Assembly: GCF_001298715.1 (NCBI RefSeq)
Contig: NZ_CDSC02000481.1
Location: 1 to 11,812 of the forward strand
Direction of reading: 5' to 3'
Source: Bathymodiolus azoricus thioautotrophic gill symbiont
GTDB lineage: Bacteria > Pseudomonadota > Gammaproteobacteria > PS1 > Pseudothioglobaceae
DNA: 11,812 nt
The position numbers were made by a program, and so were the translations under genes. Under the pieces are notes generated by a model. That model had not been told where the DNA came from, ran no database searches, and saw only the letters and a program-made list of their open reading frames with translations. Positions 1-6,375 of the stretch are shown piece after piece; within the stretch, counting starts at the first letter, position 1; each line of letters opens with the position of its first letter.

Positions 1-1
1 T

Positions 2-388
2 TTATAAAGTATTTATTCGGAGATCAATGGATCTTTGTAGGTTTTGAATCCAGCCATTATAATTGGTATGAATTTTTGAGCCATCATAGTTTAAGTTTGT
101 ACTATCTTTGTATTTGATTGAATAGCTATTTTTATCATATGTAATATCAATAACTGCAAGATGCGTTCTAAGGGTTAGCTTTCCTACTATATGTTTGTCA
201 GATTTTTTTGTCATCACCCAGCCAAGACCAGTGCCAGCTCTAACAATTGCTCTTTCAATATTTGCAACAGAATGATTACCAGAGATCATAGCAGAATCAA
301 CATCTCTAACTAGTGCTGTCCCACAACCAGCTAATAATGCTAAAGAGACTATAATAATTGATATTTTTCCAAGTAAATTAAATTTCAT
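2..388 (-). CDS. Small predicted outer-membrane or periplasmic lipoprotein
   Basis: A complete 128-residue frame on the minus strand, with its stop at the window edge. The N-terminus is a clear lipoprotein signal: Lys at residues 2 and 8, a hydrophobic stretch from about 9 to 19, then a lipobox L-A-G-C with the lipidated Cys at residue 22. The start is supported by an AAGGA ribosome site on the minus strand (plus positions 394-398), five bases before the ATG. The mature part has a Gly-Trp near residue 56, a segment rich in Thr/His/Val (about 70-80), a Tyr/Asp-rich stretch and a C-terminal YNGWIQNL motif. This resembles a widespread proteobacterial family of roughly 110-130 residue lipoproteins of unknown function; I recognise the pattern but cannot give a role. 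It is transcribed away from the polyene cluster and need not belong to it. It is not the DUF3261 lipoprotein of APE clusters as far as I can tell. Confidence 0.85.
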   Translation of the reverse strand: MKFNLLGKISIIIVSLALLAGCGTALVRDVDSAMISGNHSVANIERAIVRAGTGLGWVMTKKSDKHIVGKLTLRTHLAVIDITYDKNSYSIKYKDSTNLNYDGSKIHTNYNGWIQNLQRSIDLRINTL

Positions 389-410
389 TTTTTTCCTTAT
401 ATTTATGTAG

Positions 411-440
411 TTAATAAAGTGTTACCTCTAAAATTATAAT
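411..440 (+). promoter_or_regulatory. Candidate native promoter of the polyene operon
   Basis: A perfect -10 hexamer TATAAT lies at 435-440, with TTAATA (four of six to TTGACA) at 411-416, an 18-base spacer apart. The -10 sits in the near-symmetric word ATTATAAT (433-440), so the minus strand also reads TATAAT, towards the lipoprotein, but with no good -35. The site lies in the short divergent region between the lipoprotein and the insertion element. Before the insertion it would have been about 30 bases upstream of the glycosyltransferase start. AT-rich DNA gives chance matches, so this is tentative. Confidence 0.3.
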
Positions 441-468
441 GTATTTTTATTACCCCCACAGAGAAATT

Positions 469-473
469 AAATG
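469..473. repeat. Left target-site duplication AAATG
   Basis: This five-base direct repeat directly abuts the left inverted repeat of the element at 474-863. The same five bases abut the right inverted repeat at 864-868. The match is exact and starts immediately at both element edges, which is the footprint of a transposase-mediated insertion. Confidence 0.8.
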
Positions 474-492
474 CCCAAATCCAAAAATAGAA
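474..492 (+). repeat. Left terminal inverted repeat of the insertion element
   Basis: This 19-base end pairs with 845-863 with one mismatch (fourth base from the tip: A here, C in the other end). Its tip touches the AAATG duplication. An imperfect direct copy of its outer part, with one base deleted and one changed, lies at 496-510, 22 bases further in, and could be a second transposase-binding site. Confidence 0.82.
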
Positions 493-771
493 CCACCCAA
501 CCCAAAAATACCAATCAAAATCCTAAAAAATCACTCCATTCAAGTCTTGCATCCATAAAAATACAGACAATACCCCCAATTTGATAAGATCAGCACAAAT
601 TATTCGATATTTTGGATCGTTTAGGTTTTTCAGGTGTGTAATGGTATGTGCAGTAGCAAGTAGCCCAATGCGAGCGGTTAAAAGTTCGTTGGTAGAGGAC
701 AGTTTGTAGTTTAAAATGTTCATAAACGCATAAAGTTTGGTTGGTTAATGAGGGGCTTGGTTGCCTTTGAT

Positions 772-799
772 TTTCACCTAATGGGTGAAACTGTTTTTT
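772..799 (+). terminator. Hairpin plus T-run inside the element; possible plus-strand terminator
   Basis: TTTCACC (772-778) pairs with GGTGAAA (784-790) as a perfect 7-bp stem with a five-base loop. Three bases later comes a run of six T (794-799). This has the shape of a rho-independent terminator reading rightwards, although the stem is short and only three of seven pairs are G-C. It lies between the native upstream region and the glycosyltransferase, so if active it would reduce transcription entering the operon. Confidence 0.4.
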
Positions 800-844
800 G
801 GTTGAAATCATTATACCAGTTGGGGTTTGTGTGTTTTTTTTGAT

Positions 845-863
845 TTCTATTTTTGGATTGGGG
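845..863 (-). repeat. Right terminal inverted repeat of the insertion element
   Basis: This is the inverted partner of 474-492, with 18 of 19 bases identical. Its tip, GGGG on the plus strand (860-863), lies two bases before the ATG at 866. That is too close to act as a normal ribosome-binding site. Confidence 0.82.
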
Positions 864-868
864 AAATG
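864..868. repeat. Right target-site duplication AAATG, containing a start codon
   Basis: This is an exact copy of 469-473. Its last three bases (866-868) are the ATG of the glycosyltransferase gene, so the duplication rebuilt the start codon after insertion. Confidence 0.8.
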
Positions 869-1615
869 ATTAAAGAAAATTTTACTATTGTAATACCCGC
901 CTACAATGAAGAAGCAACCATTCGTGATATCGTTAAAAGGGCTTTAAAAAAATGTAAAAGCGTTATTGTGGTTGACGATGGATCTACTGACAATACTGTT
1001 AAAGAATTAAACAATTTGCCCATTCATTTGATCAAGCACACAACCAATAAAGGCAAAGCTATTAGTTTGTGGGATGGATTTCAACTTGCTTTAAAAAACA
1101 AAAATGATTTTATTATTACCCTTGATGGAGACGATCAGCATGCACCAGAGGATGTTGATTTATTGATTAACAAAAGGAAAGAACACAAAAAACACATTAT
1201 TATTGGTGCTCGTTTGGCAGACAAAGACTCTATCCCTGCAAAAAGATATTATGCTAATAAAATTGCCAATTTCTGGATTGCATGGGCTGCTGGTTATCCT
1301 ATCTCTGATAGTCAATCAGGGTTTCGGCTTTATCCTTCAATTCTTTTTAAAAACTTAAAAATTTCAACCTCAAAAAACAGTGGCTTTGTTTTTGAAAGTG
1401 AAGTTATTATCAAGGCTGCTCAAGTAGGAATATATAGCTATTCTGTCCCTATTCCTGCTGTTTATAAAGAAGATGCTAGACCCAGCCATTTTCAAGGTGT
1501 AAGAGATATAACATTGATTACTTTAATGGTGGGAAAGTCCCTTATATCAAGAGGGATGTATCCCCAAGGTTTATATAGATCTGTCATTAAGCCTATGATA
1601 TTAAATATTTTTTAA
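866..1615 (+). CDS. GT2 family glycosyltransferase (dolichyl-phosphate mannose synthase-like)
   Basis: The protein has 249 residues from the ATG at 866 and is a soluble GT-A fold enzyme expected at the inner face of the cytoplasmic membrane. Visible motifs are PAYNEE (11-16), the nucleotide-binding VVDDGSTDNT (35-44), the metal-binding LDGDDQH (86-92), SDSQSGFRL (147-155) and the acidic FESE (176-179). This set is typical of polyprenyl-phosphate sugar transferases and of the glycosyltransferase half of ApeJ-type proteins. In common APE clusters that half is fused to an acyltransferase; here it stands alone at the head of the operon. I chose ATG 866 because family members start just before the first beta strand and because this ATG lies in the target duplication outside the inserted element. 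An in-frame TTG at 827 would add 13 element-encoded residues. The gene's native upstream sequence has been displaced by the insertion. The sugar donor and acceptor are unknown. Confidence 0.88.
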   Translation: MIKENFTIVIPAYNEEATIRDIVKRALKKCKSVIVVDDGSTDNTVKELNNLPIHLIKHTTNKGKAISLWDGFQLALKNKNDFIITLDGDDQHAPEDVDLLINKRKEHKKHIIIGARLADKDSIPAKRYYANKIANFWIAWAAGYPISDSQSGFRLYPSILFKNLKISTSKNSGFVFESEVIIKAAQVGIYSYSVPIPAVYKEDARPSHFQGVRDITLITLMVGKSLISRGMYPQGLYRSVIKPMILNIF

Positions 1616-1620
1616 ATGAT

Positions 1621-2286
1621 ATGAAATTTGATTATGATCGATACATTGTTTTATCTTTGTCAATTATTATAATTGTATTAACGCTTGGTATTAGTTTGAT
1701 GGGTTTGTTTGTATATGTGTTTATTATTGCAAAAGATAAGAAGAATCTTGCCAATAATCAGGCTAACCTATTGTTAGTTTTAGGAAAGAAATTAGAAAAT
1801 AATTCCCCAGATGGTGAATACATTTCTAGGTTAAATCGTGCTGCATTAATACTAAATAAGAATCTCAATTGCAATGTTTATATTTTAGGCGGTATAACTG
1901 GCAACGCTAGTATTGCCGAATCAGATGCGGGGAATTTTTTCTTAATTGATTTGGGCGTTGATAGCAATAAAATATTTTTAGAGAAAGAGTCTGTTCACAC
2001 ATTAGAAAACTTAAAGAATTTTTATCATTTATTAGATAATAAAATTCAAAAAATTTTGTTGGTAACAAATCGTTATCATATGGCGCGTAGCATGATGATG
2101 GCAAAAGGTTTTAAAATTAATGCGCTAAGTTGCCCCGCAGAGGATAGCTTTAAATACACATTTACCAATATAGGTAAAATTATTATTGAAGCTTTTTATA
2201 TAAATTTTTACTTGGTGGGAAGGTATTGGGCTATTTTGACGAACAACAGTAAAATTCTTAAAAGAATTTCTAATATTAGCGGTTAA
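1621..2286 (+). CDS. DUF218 (YdcF/SanA/ElyC-like) membrane protein
   Basis: The protein has 221 residues. One strong N-terminal membrane segment (about 9-37) is followed by a DUF218 domain. Family landmarks seen are the LVLGKKL strand (52-58), an Arg in the following helix (R70/R73), ILGG (88-91), a Glu-Ser pair (100-101), the E-x-x-S-x-x-T-x-E-N element (121-130) and LLVTNRYHMAR (146-156). A second weak hydrophobic patch lies near 186-205. Relatives in Escherichia coli (SanA, ElyC, YdcF) affect envelope integrity or polysaccharide and peptidoglycan metabolism, but their chemistry is poorly defined. It begins five bases after the glycosyltransferase stop, with no clear Shine-Dalgarno, so it is probably co-transcribed and translationally coupled. 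A role in lipid-linked intermediate handling is inference only. I do not know this family as a standard APE cluster member. Confidence 0.82.
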   Translation: MKFDYDRYIVLSLSIIIIVLTLGISLMGLFVYVFIIAKDKKNLANNQANLLLVLGKKLENNSPDGEYISRLNRAALILNKNLNCNVYILGGITGNASIAESDAGNFFLIDLGVDSNKIFLEKESVHTLENLKNFYHLLDNKIQKILLVTNRYHMARSMMMAKGFKINALSCPAEDSFKYTFTNIGKIIIEAFYINFYLVGRYWAILTNNSKILKRISNISG

Positions 2287-2289
2287 AAT

Positions 2290-2308
2290 ATAAAACAATG
2301 TGTTTTAT
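2290..2308. other. Perfect AT-rich hairpin after the DUF218 gene
   Basis: ATAAAACA (2290-2297) and TGTTTTAT (2301-2308) form an 8-bp perfect inverted repeat with a three-base loop, four bases past the DUF218 stop. No T-run follows, so it is not a convincing terminator. It could be an mRNA processing or stabilising element, or chance in AT-rich DNA. It sits in the 64-base gap before the ACP gene, one of the larger gaps within the operon. Confidence 0.25.
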
Positions 2309-2350
2309 GAGTTTAATTCACATTAATTTAATTATATTGACAGAAAAATT

Positions 2351-2617
2351 ATGCCAAACAAAGAAAGTATTGAAATTGAAATCGCCAAATTAATAGTAGA
2401 GACACTAAGTCTTGAAGGTATTAACCCATCTGATATTGATTTTGATAAGCCATTATTTTATGACGGTCTTGGGTTAGATTCAATTGATTCCTTAGAATTG
2501 TCTATAGCATTATCATCTCAATATGGTTTTCAATTAAAATCAGATAATCCGAATAACAAGGAAATTTTTTCCTCCATTCGTTCATTGGCTAAACATGTTA
2601 AATTAAATCAAGCTTAA
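2351..2617 (+). CDS. Acyl carrier protein of the polyene pathway (ApeE/ApeF-like)
   Basis: The protein is an 88-residue acidic ACP that carries the growing chain as a thioester on phosphopantetheine in the cytoplasm. The signature GLGLDSIDSLEL (39-50) places the modified Ser at residue 44, followed by the usual helix II acidic face. The N-terminal helix (about 4-20) and a C-terminal helix (about 72-84) match the four-helix ACP fold, and the length is normal. APE clusters usually encode two ACPs side by side, but only this one is seen here. A phosphopantetheinyl transferase is not in view and must be supplied from elsewhere. The ATG start gives a normal ACP N-terminus, although no good ribosome site precedes it. 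Confidence 0.92.
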   Translation: MPNKESIEIEIAKLIVETLSLEGINPSDIDFDKPLFYDGLGLDSIDSLELSIALSSQYGFQLKSDNPNNKEIFSSIRSLAKHVKLNQA

Positions 2618-2622
2618 TTTTG

Positions 2623-3222
2623 ATGGGTAAGATCGTTGTTTGGGCTGTTTTATATCCAATTGTTGCCCATATAGGAATTCAAACCTCTAATACGCATTTG
2701 TCTGTTGCATATTTAATGGTATTAATATTATTTTTTATCTATTTCTTAAAAATAAAACCCTTAATTATTAAATATTTTTTTGCGGTTACGACTGTGGGTT
2801 TTACTTTTTTGATTATTTTCCTAAATAAAGAATATATATTAATTCAGTCTATCCCCATAGTGGTTTTACTGGCCTTAATTTATACATTCTCTAAATCTCT
2901 TACATTTGGAAAAATACCAATAATTACACAATTTGCAGAGTGTGTAGATGAAAAACCACTTAATTTTGATAAGAAAAAATACACAAGAATGGTTACCATA
3001 ATATGGCTACTTGGGTTTATTTATATGTTCATACAAGGTATTATTGCCTCTATATGGCTTCCTGTTGAAGTTTGGTCTTGGGTTGTAAATACGGGCAATT
3101 ATGTTGTTATCATATTCATCATGTTGGGTGAATTTTTATATAGAAATATAAAGTTTAAAAATGACAAAATCAGTTTCAAAGTTTTTATAATCCGACTTTT
3201 TCATTGCAGATTAAGTAATTAA
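2623..3222 (+). CDS. apeG: COG4648-type integral membrane protein (ApeG-like)
   Basis: The protein has 199 residues from the ATG at 2623, five bases after the ACP stop. A TTG one codon earlier is possible but less likely. Hydrophobic segments lie at about 3-20, 28-43, 47-67, 72-89, 123-145 and 158-173, so about six membrane spans. The loop FSKSLTFGKIPIITQF (89-104) is the best-conserved piece I recognise. It resembles the SLxxGxxPLIT loop of the uncharacterised membrane protein found between the ACPs and the ligase in APE and related clusters. The biochemical role is unknown; handling of a lipid-linked product in the inner membrane is inference. Its position between ACP and ligase supports the assignment more than its sequence does. 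Confidence 0.75.
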   Translation: MGKIVVWAVLYPIVAHIGIQTSNTHLSVAYLMVLILFFIYFLKIKPLIIKYFFAVTTVGFTFLIIFLNKEYILIQSIPIVVLLALIYTFSKSLTFGKIPIITQFAECVDEKPLNFDKKKYTRMVTIIWLLGFIYMFIQGIIASIWLPVEVWSWVVNTGNYVVIIFIMLGEFLYRNIKFKNDKISFKVFIIRLFHCRLSN

Positions 3223-3238
3223 TTTATGTAATAACCCA

Positions 3239-4555
3239 ATGAAAAAAACATTTAAATTACTTAACAACTTAGATAAAAATGCTATAGCTATTTACCATGG
3301 CCGTAAGATCTTTAAAGAAGAATTTTTGTCTCATGTCGAATTAACAAAAAATCATTTACTATTGCTCAAATACGCCATAAACCTTTGTGAGAATAGATAT
3401 CATTTTTTAGTTGCTTTTGCTGCTTGCACCTCTCTTGGTCAAATTAGTTTATTCCCCAGTTCAAAAGCAAAAAAAGAGATAGAAAGACTTTCAGAGTCAT
3501 ATTTTAATAGTTATTTAATTAATGATGAAGATGTTGTTGATTTGTATCAACAAAACAATAAAAATGAATTCAAAAAAATAGAAAACTTTGATATAAATGC
3601 ACAACAAACTGTTGCTATTTTATTCACCTCTGGAACCACAGGAAAAGCCAAAGAGAATCCAAAAACATGGGGACAATTAAATGAAAGCTCAATAAGAGTA
3701 GGTAGAAGACTGTGGCCAAAAGGCGTACATGGGAAATGTATGATTGCCACAGTTCCTCCACAACACATGTTTGGATTTGAAACATCTATTATTTATCCTT
3801 TAACCTTGGGAGTGATGATGCATGACGGTTATCCATTCTATCCCTTAGACATTCAGCAGATAGCATTAGAAACGCCAGAGCCAAAGATTCTTATCACCAC
3901 ACCACTGCACTTAAAAGCTTGTATTGGTTTGAAAGAAAATTGGCACAACATTGATTCTGTAATTTCTGCAACATCTCTATTGTCTAGTGATATTGCTAAT
4001 GAGGTGGCAAAAATATTAAGCACTCATGTGTTTGAAATATATGGGTGTAGTGAATCTGGTGCTATCGCAACAAGGCAAACAAACAAGGGCGATAGATGGG
4101 AACTGCTGGAAGATTATGACATTAAAGCGAAAGGAAATAATGTTTTATTAAAAGCTGTTGGATATAAGAATTTAATCAATATTTCTGACCAAATTAAAAT
4201 GATTAGTAATAGATTTTTTTATTTGCTTGGACGTAGTAGTGATTTGGTTAAAATCGGTGGAAAGAGAGAATCGTTGAGTGGTCTTTCACATAAGCTTAAA
4301 AAAATTGATGGTGTTGATGATGGCATATTTTTTATACCTAAAGAAAATACAGATCAGCGTGTTCGATTAGCTGCCTTAGCCGTTTCTTCAACGTTAACAA
4401 GAAATCAAATAATACATCTATTGTCACAAACAATAGATTCTGTTTTTTTACCAAGACCATTAAGGGTGGTTGCCAACCTTCCATATAATGAATTAGGAAA
4501 ATTGCCATTAAACAATTTAATTAAAATGATTGATGGTACACCCTTAGATATTTGA
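3239..4555 (+). CDS. apeH: AMP-forming acyl-ACP synthetase / aryl-acid ligase (ApeH-like)
   Basis: The protein is 438 residues and belongs to the ANL adenylating enzymes. It probably activates the aryl starter acid as an acyl-AMP and loads it on the cluster ACP. The motifs run in order: P-loop TSGTTGKAK (130-138), a PPQHMFGFE segment (173-181) like the A4 region, YGCSESG (268-274, A5), GRSSDLVKIGGKRES (331-345, A8 hinge) and ELGKLP (418-423), whose Lys 421 fits the A10 catalytic Lys. It is shorter than most acyl-CoA synthetases (500 or more) but matches the compact ligases of APE clusters. It starts 16 bases after the preceding stop without an evident Shine-Dalgarno. The substrate cannot be read from sequence; 4-hydroxybenzoate or a cinnamate-like acid is the family expectation. 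Confidence 0.87.
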   Translation: MKKTFKLLNNLDKNAIAIYHGRKIFKEEFLSHVELTKNHLLLLKYAINLCENRYHFLVAFAACTSLGQISLFPSSKAKKEIERLSESYFNSYLINDEDVVDLYQQNNKNEFKKIENFDINAQQTVAILFTSGTTGKAKENPKTWGQLNESSIRVGRRLWPKGVHGKCMIATVPPQHMFGFETSIIYPLTLGVMMHDGYPFYPLDIQQIALETPEPKILITTPLHLKACIGLKENWHNIDSVISATSLLSSDIANEVAKILSTHVFEIYGCSESGAIATRQTNKGDRWELLEDYDIKAKGNNVLLKAVGYKNLINISDQIKMISNRFFYLLGRSSDLVKIGGKRESLSGLSHKLKKIDGVDDGIFFIPKENTDQRVRLAALAVSSTLTRNQIIHLLSQTIDSVFLPRPLRVVANLPYNELGKLPLNNLIKMIDGTPLDI

Positions 4556-4566
4556 TTAAAATGATC

Positions 4567-4598
4567 TTGACATGAGTATATATAGAATGTTGTATAAA
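4567..4598 (+). promoter_or_regulatory. Possible internal promoter before the first dehydratase gene
   Basis: A perfect -35 TTGACA (4567-4572) is followed by TATAAA (4593-4598). The spacer is 20 bases, longer than the preferred 17, which weakens the call. It lies in the largest gap inside the operon (78 bases, 4556-4633), where an internal start would make sense. Confidence 0.27.
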
Positions 4599-4633
4599 AT
4601 TATTGTGGGTATCTTTTTTAGTTTAAGGTCATT

Positions 4634-4924
4634 ATGATTTTATTTGACTTTATTATTAATAACGAACACCCATCCTTACCAGGGCATTTCCCTAACAATC
4701 CTATTGTTCCTGGAGCAATTATTATTGAGAAAGTAATTCAAAAATTGTCCGAGTTAGAAACACCCAAAGAAGTAACAACACTCTTAGCGATAAAATTTAT
4801 TAAACCCATTTTGCCTAATCAAAAAGTAGCTATATTGTACAAAAACATATCTCCCACATTGTTGTCTTTCGAATGTAGCATTGATGGCAAGGTCTCTGTC
4901 TTAGGTCGCTTAAGCACTAGATGA
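4634..4924 (+). CDS. apeI: FabZ-like hotdog 3-hydroxyacyl-ACP dehydratase (ApeI-like)
   Basis: This 96-residue protein has a single hotdog fold and is expected to dehydrate 3-hydroxyacyl-ACP to the trans-2-enoyl form. The signature HPSLPGHFPNNPIVPG (12-27) contains the catalytic-type His 18, and Glu 32 follows 14 residues later. This is the same spacing as His 54/Glu 68 in E. coli FabZ, so both catalytic residues appear intact. The C-terminal strands are short and the protein is smaller than FabZ (about 150), as is usual for ApeI. In studied APE systems ApeI pairs with ApeP, and an ApeP-like gene lies at 10613. An AAGG ribosome site (4625-4628) precedes the ATG by five bases. Its stop overlaps the next start as ATGA. 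Confidence 0.88.
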   Translation: MILFDFIINNEHPSLPGHFPNNPIVPGAIIIEKVIQKLSELETPKEVTTLLAIKFIKPILPNQKVAILYKNISPTLLSFECSIDGKVSVLGRLSTR

Positions 4925-5814
4925 AAGATTCTAATTGGAGAGCAAGCAAAGAAAGAAGCACCCCGTTTGCTTTGCATTTGATCTGCTGGCTTGCCATCAA
5001 TATTTCTCGTAATTTTGCAAGGCTTTGGTTGTACCCGATTACATTGTATTTTTTTTTAACATCACCGAAAGTCCGCCTTGCCTCAAAAAATTATCTAAAA
5101 AGAACGACACTGCCCAAGCATGGCTTTGTTCAAATTCTTAAGCATATCTATTATTTTTCTGCCGTTATCTTAGACAGGATTTATTTTATTACCAATCAAA
5201 CAGAGCAGTTTGATGTTAAGATTTTTAATGAAGAACTTGTTTCAAATTTAACTAGAAATAACTTAGGCTTTATATTGCTAGGCTCTCATGTCGGAGGTTT
5301 TGATGTTTTGCAATATTTAACGCCTAAATGTGGTCAAGCAAAGATTGTGATGGATATATCTCATAACTCAATGATTACTAAGATTTTATATAACCTTAAT
5401 CCCGCTATGTTTAATGCCATTATTGATGCAAATAATGACAATGCCTTATTAAAGGTTAAAGAAAGTATTGACAACTCTGAATTTGTTGCCATATTGGCAG
5501 ATAGAAGTGTCGATAAACAAAAAACAATTCAGTGTACTCTTTTGGGTGATGTTATTAATATTCCAAAGGCCCCTTTTGCACTTGCGAATATTTTAAAAAA
5601 GCCGATAATTGTTTTTTTTGGTGTATATGTGGGTAAAAATAAATATGAAATTCACTTCAAAGAAATAAAGAACGATTACACCGAAAAAAAATCTGAAAGA
5701 GAAAAAAATATTACAAAGAATGCCCAAGTTTATACCTCATACATTCAAGACATGATTGAAAAACATCCGTTTAACTGGTTTAATTTTTATGATTATTGGG
5801 ATGATGAGTTATGA
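4921..5814 (+). CDS. LpxL/lysophospholipid-type acyltransferase
   Basis: The protein has 297 residues with the length and layout of LpxL/HtrB acyltransferases. A hydrophobic N-terminal membrane anchor (about 16-47) is followed by the catalytic motif H-x4-D as HVGGFD (123-128). LADRSV lies about 70 residues later, and the C-terminal NWFNFYDYW is typical of the family. It would transfer the finished acyl chain, or another acyl group, to a membrane carrier at the inner membrane. It begins inside the stop of the dehydratase gene (ATGA), so the two are translationally coupled. It occupies the slot between ApeI-like and LolA-like genes where other APE clusters have ApeJ, a glycosyltransferase-acyltransferase fusion. 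I therefore read it as the acyltransferase half of a split ApeJ; the alternative is an ApeD-like protein. Confidence 0.86.
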   Translation: MKDSNWRASKERSTPFALHLICWLAINISRNFARLWLYPITLYFFLTSPKVRLASKNYLKRTTLPKHGFVQILKHIYYFSAVILDRIYFITNQTEQFDVKIFNEELVSNLTRNNLGFILLGSHVGGFDVLQYLTPKCGQAKIVMDISHNSMITKILYNLNPAMFNAIIDANNDNALLKVKESIDNSEFVAILADRSVDKQKTIQCTLLGDVINIPKAPFALANILKKPIIVFFGVYVGKNKYEIHFKEIKNDYTEKKSEREKNITKNAQVYTSYIQDMIEKHPFNWFNFYDYWDDEL

Positions 5815-6368
5815 ATTGGTTTAAGTTTTTTTTGTTACTATTAATCGTAAACCCTATTGTCACTTACTCAGAGATTGAAATTGCCAATGTATTTGGGTTG
5901 ATTTCTAAAAACCCAAATAAGACATTAAAGTTTGTTGAATTGCGTAGTGCAACTTTTTTTACCGAAGAAATTAAAACAACAGGAACGGTATCATTTAACG
6001 ACGATGGTTTGATGAGTAAATATATTGCCACACCTATAAAATCTGAAATTCACATAACAGACAACACGCTTTTGCTGTTAGATGATGACGGAAAGAGGGA
6101 AATATCCCTTGCCAATCATCCTGTGCTTGCCAGTGGCGTTAATGCTATAAGATGGCTTTTATTAGGAAATAAGGAAAAAATTTCAAGCAATTATTTCATT
6201 GAATATTCCAATAAGCTTACTGATTGGAAAATCAAGTTAATTCCAAGAAATTCAGAGATTTTATCTCGGGTGTCAAGTATTTTAATAACAGGTCAGCTTG
6301 GCAATATAAATGTTATTAAATTGTCAAAATCTGATGGCACTAGTGTTATAACAACTTTTAGTCAATGA
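5811..6368 (+). CDS. apeL: LolA-like periplasmic carrier protein (ApeL-like)
   Basis: The protein has 185 residues. It has a signal peptide with Lys at 5, a hydrophobic core of about 6-17 and a likely cleavage after Ser 20. The rest alternates short beta-strand-like segments, consistent with the incomplete beta-barrel of LolA/LolB proteins. The stretches with the RSATFFTEEIKTTGTVSF pattern (45-62) and the later LLLLDDDGKREI (87-98) fit this fold. The family carries lipid-modified cargo across the periplasm; here the cargo would be the polyene lipid. Its start overlaps the acyltransferase stop as ATGA, and the exporter gene follows seven bases after its stop. Similarity is at the level of fold pattern and gene position rather than strong motifs. 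Confidence 0.78.
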   Translation: MNWFKFFLLLLIVNPIVTYSEIEIANVFGLISKNPNKTLKFVELRSATFFTEEIKTTGTVSFNDDGLMSKYIATPIKSEIHITDNTLLLLDDDGKREISLANHPVLASGVNAIRWLLLGNKEKISSNYFIEYSNKLTDWKIKLIPRNSEILSRVSSILITGQLGNINVIKLSKSDGTSVITTFSQ

Positions 6369-6375
6369 TAAAAAA

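Larger units (their letters stand above)
474..863. mobile_element. 390-bp non-autonomous insertion element (MITE-like or IS remnant)
   Basis: The two ends are inverted repeats. The left end reads CCCAAATCCAAAAATAGAA (474-492). The right end, on the other strand, reads CCCCAATCCAAAAATAGAA (863-845), so 18 of 19 positions agree and the inner 15 are perfect. Both edges are flanked by the direct duplication AAATG (469-473 and 864-868). Inside there is no recognisable transposase. Two overlapping minus-strand open frames of 73 and 66 codons (811-590 and 723-523) resemble no protein I know and may be decayed remnants. A variant of the terminal repeat recurs just inside the left end (496-510). The element carries a hairpin followed by a T-run near its right end. 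At 390 bp it is too short to encode a transposase and would have to be mobilised in trans. The IS family is not assigned; a 5-bp duplication and C-rich tips do not settle it. Confidence 0.82.

Noticed and set aside
523..811. Two overlapping minus-strand open frames (66 and 73 codons) inside the insertion element as genes
   Set aside because: Neither resembles a protein family I know, they overlap each other in different frames, and they lie wholly inside the 390-bp element. At best they are decayed remnants.
827..865. TTG 827 as the true start of the glycosyltransferase
   Set aside because: The extra 13 residues come from the inserted element, and the family normally starts right before the first beta strand. 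The ATG at 866 predates the insertion. Not excluded as a present-day secondary start.
2337..2342. Perfect TTGACA as a -35 box for the ACP gene
   Set aside because: It lies only eight bases before the ATG, leaving no room for a -10 box and leader.
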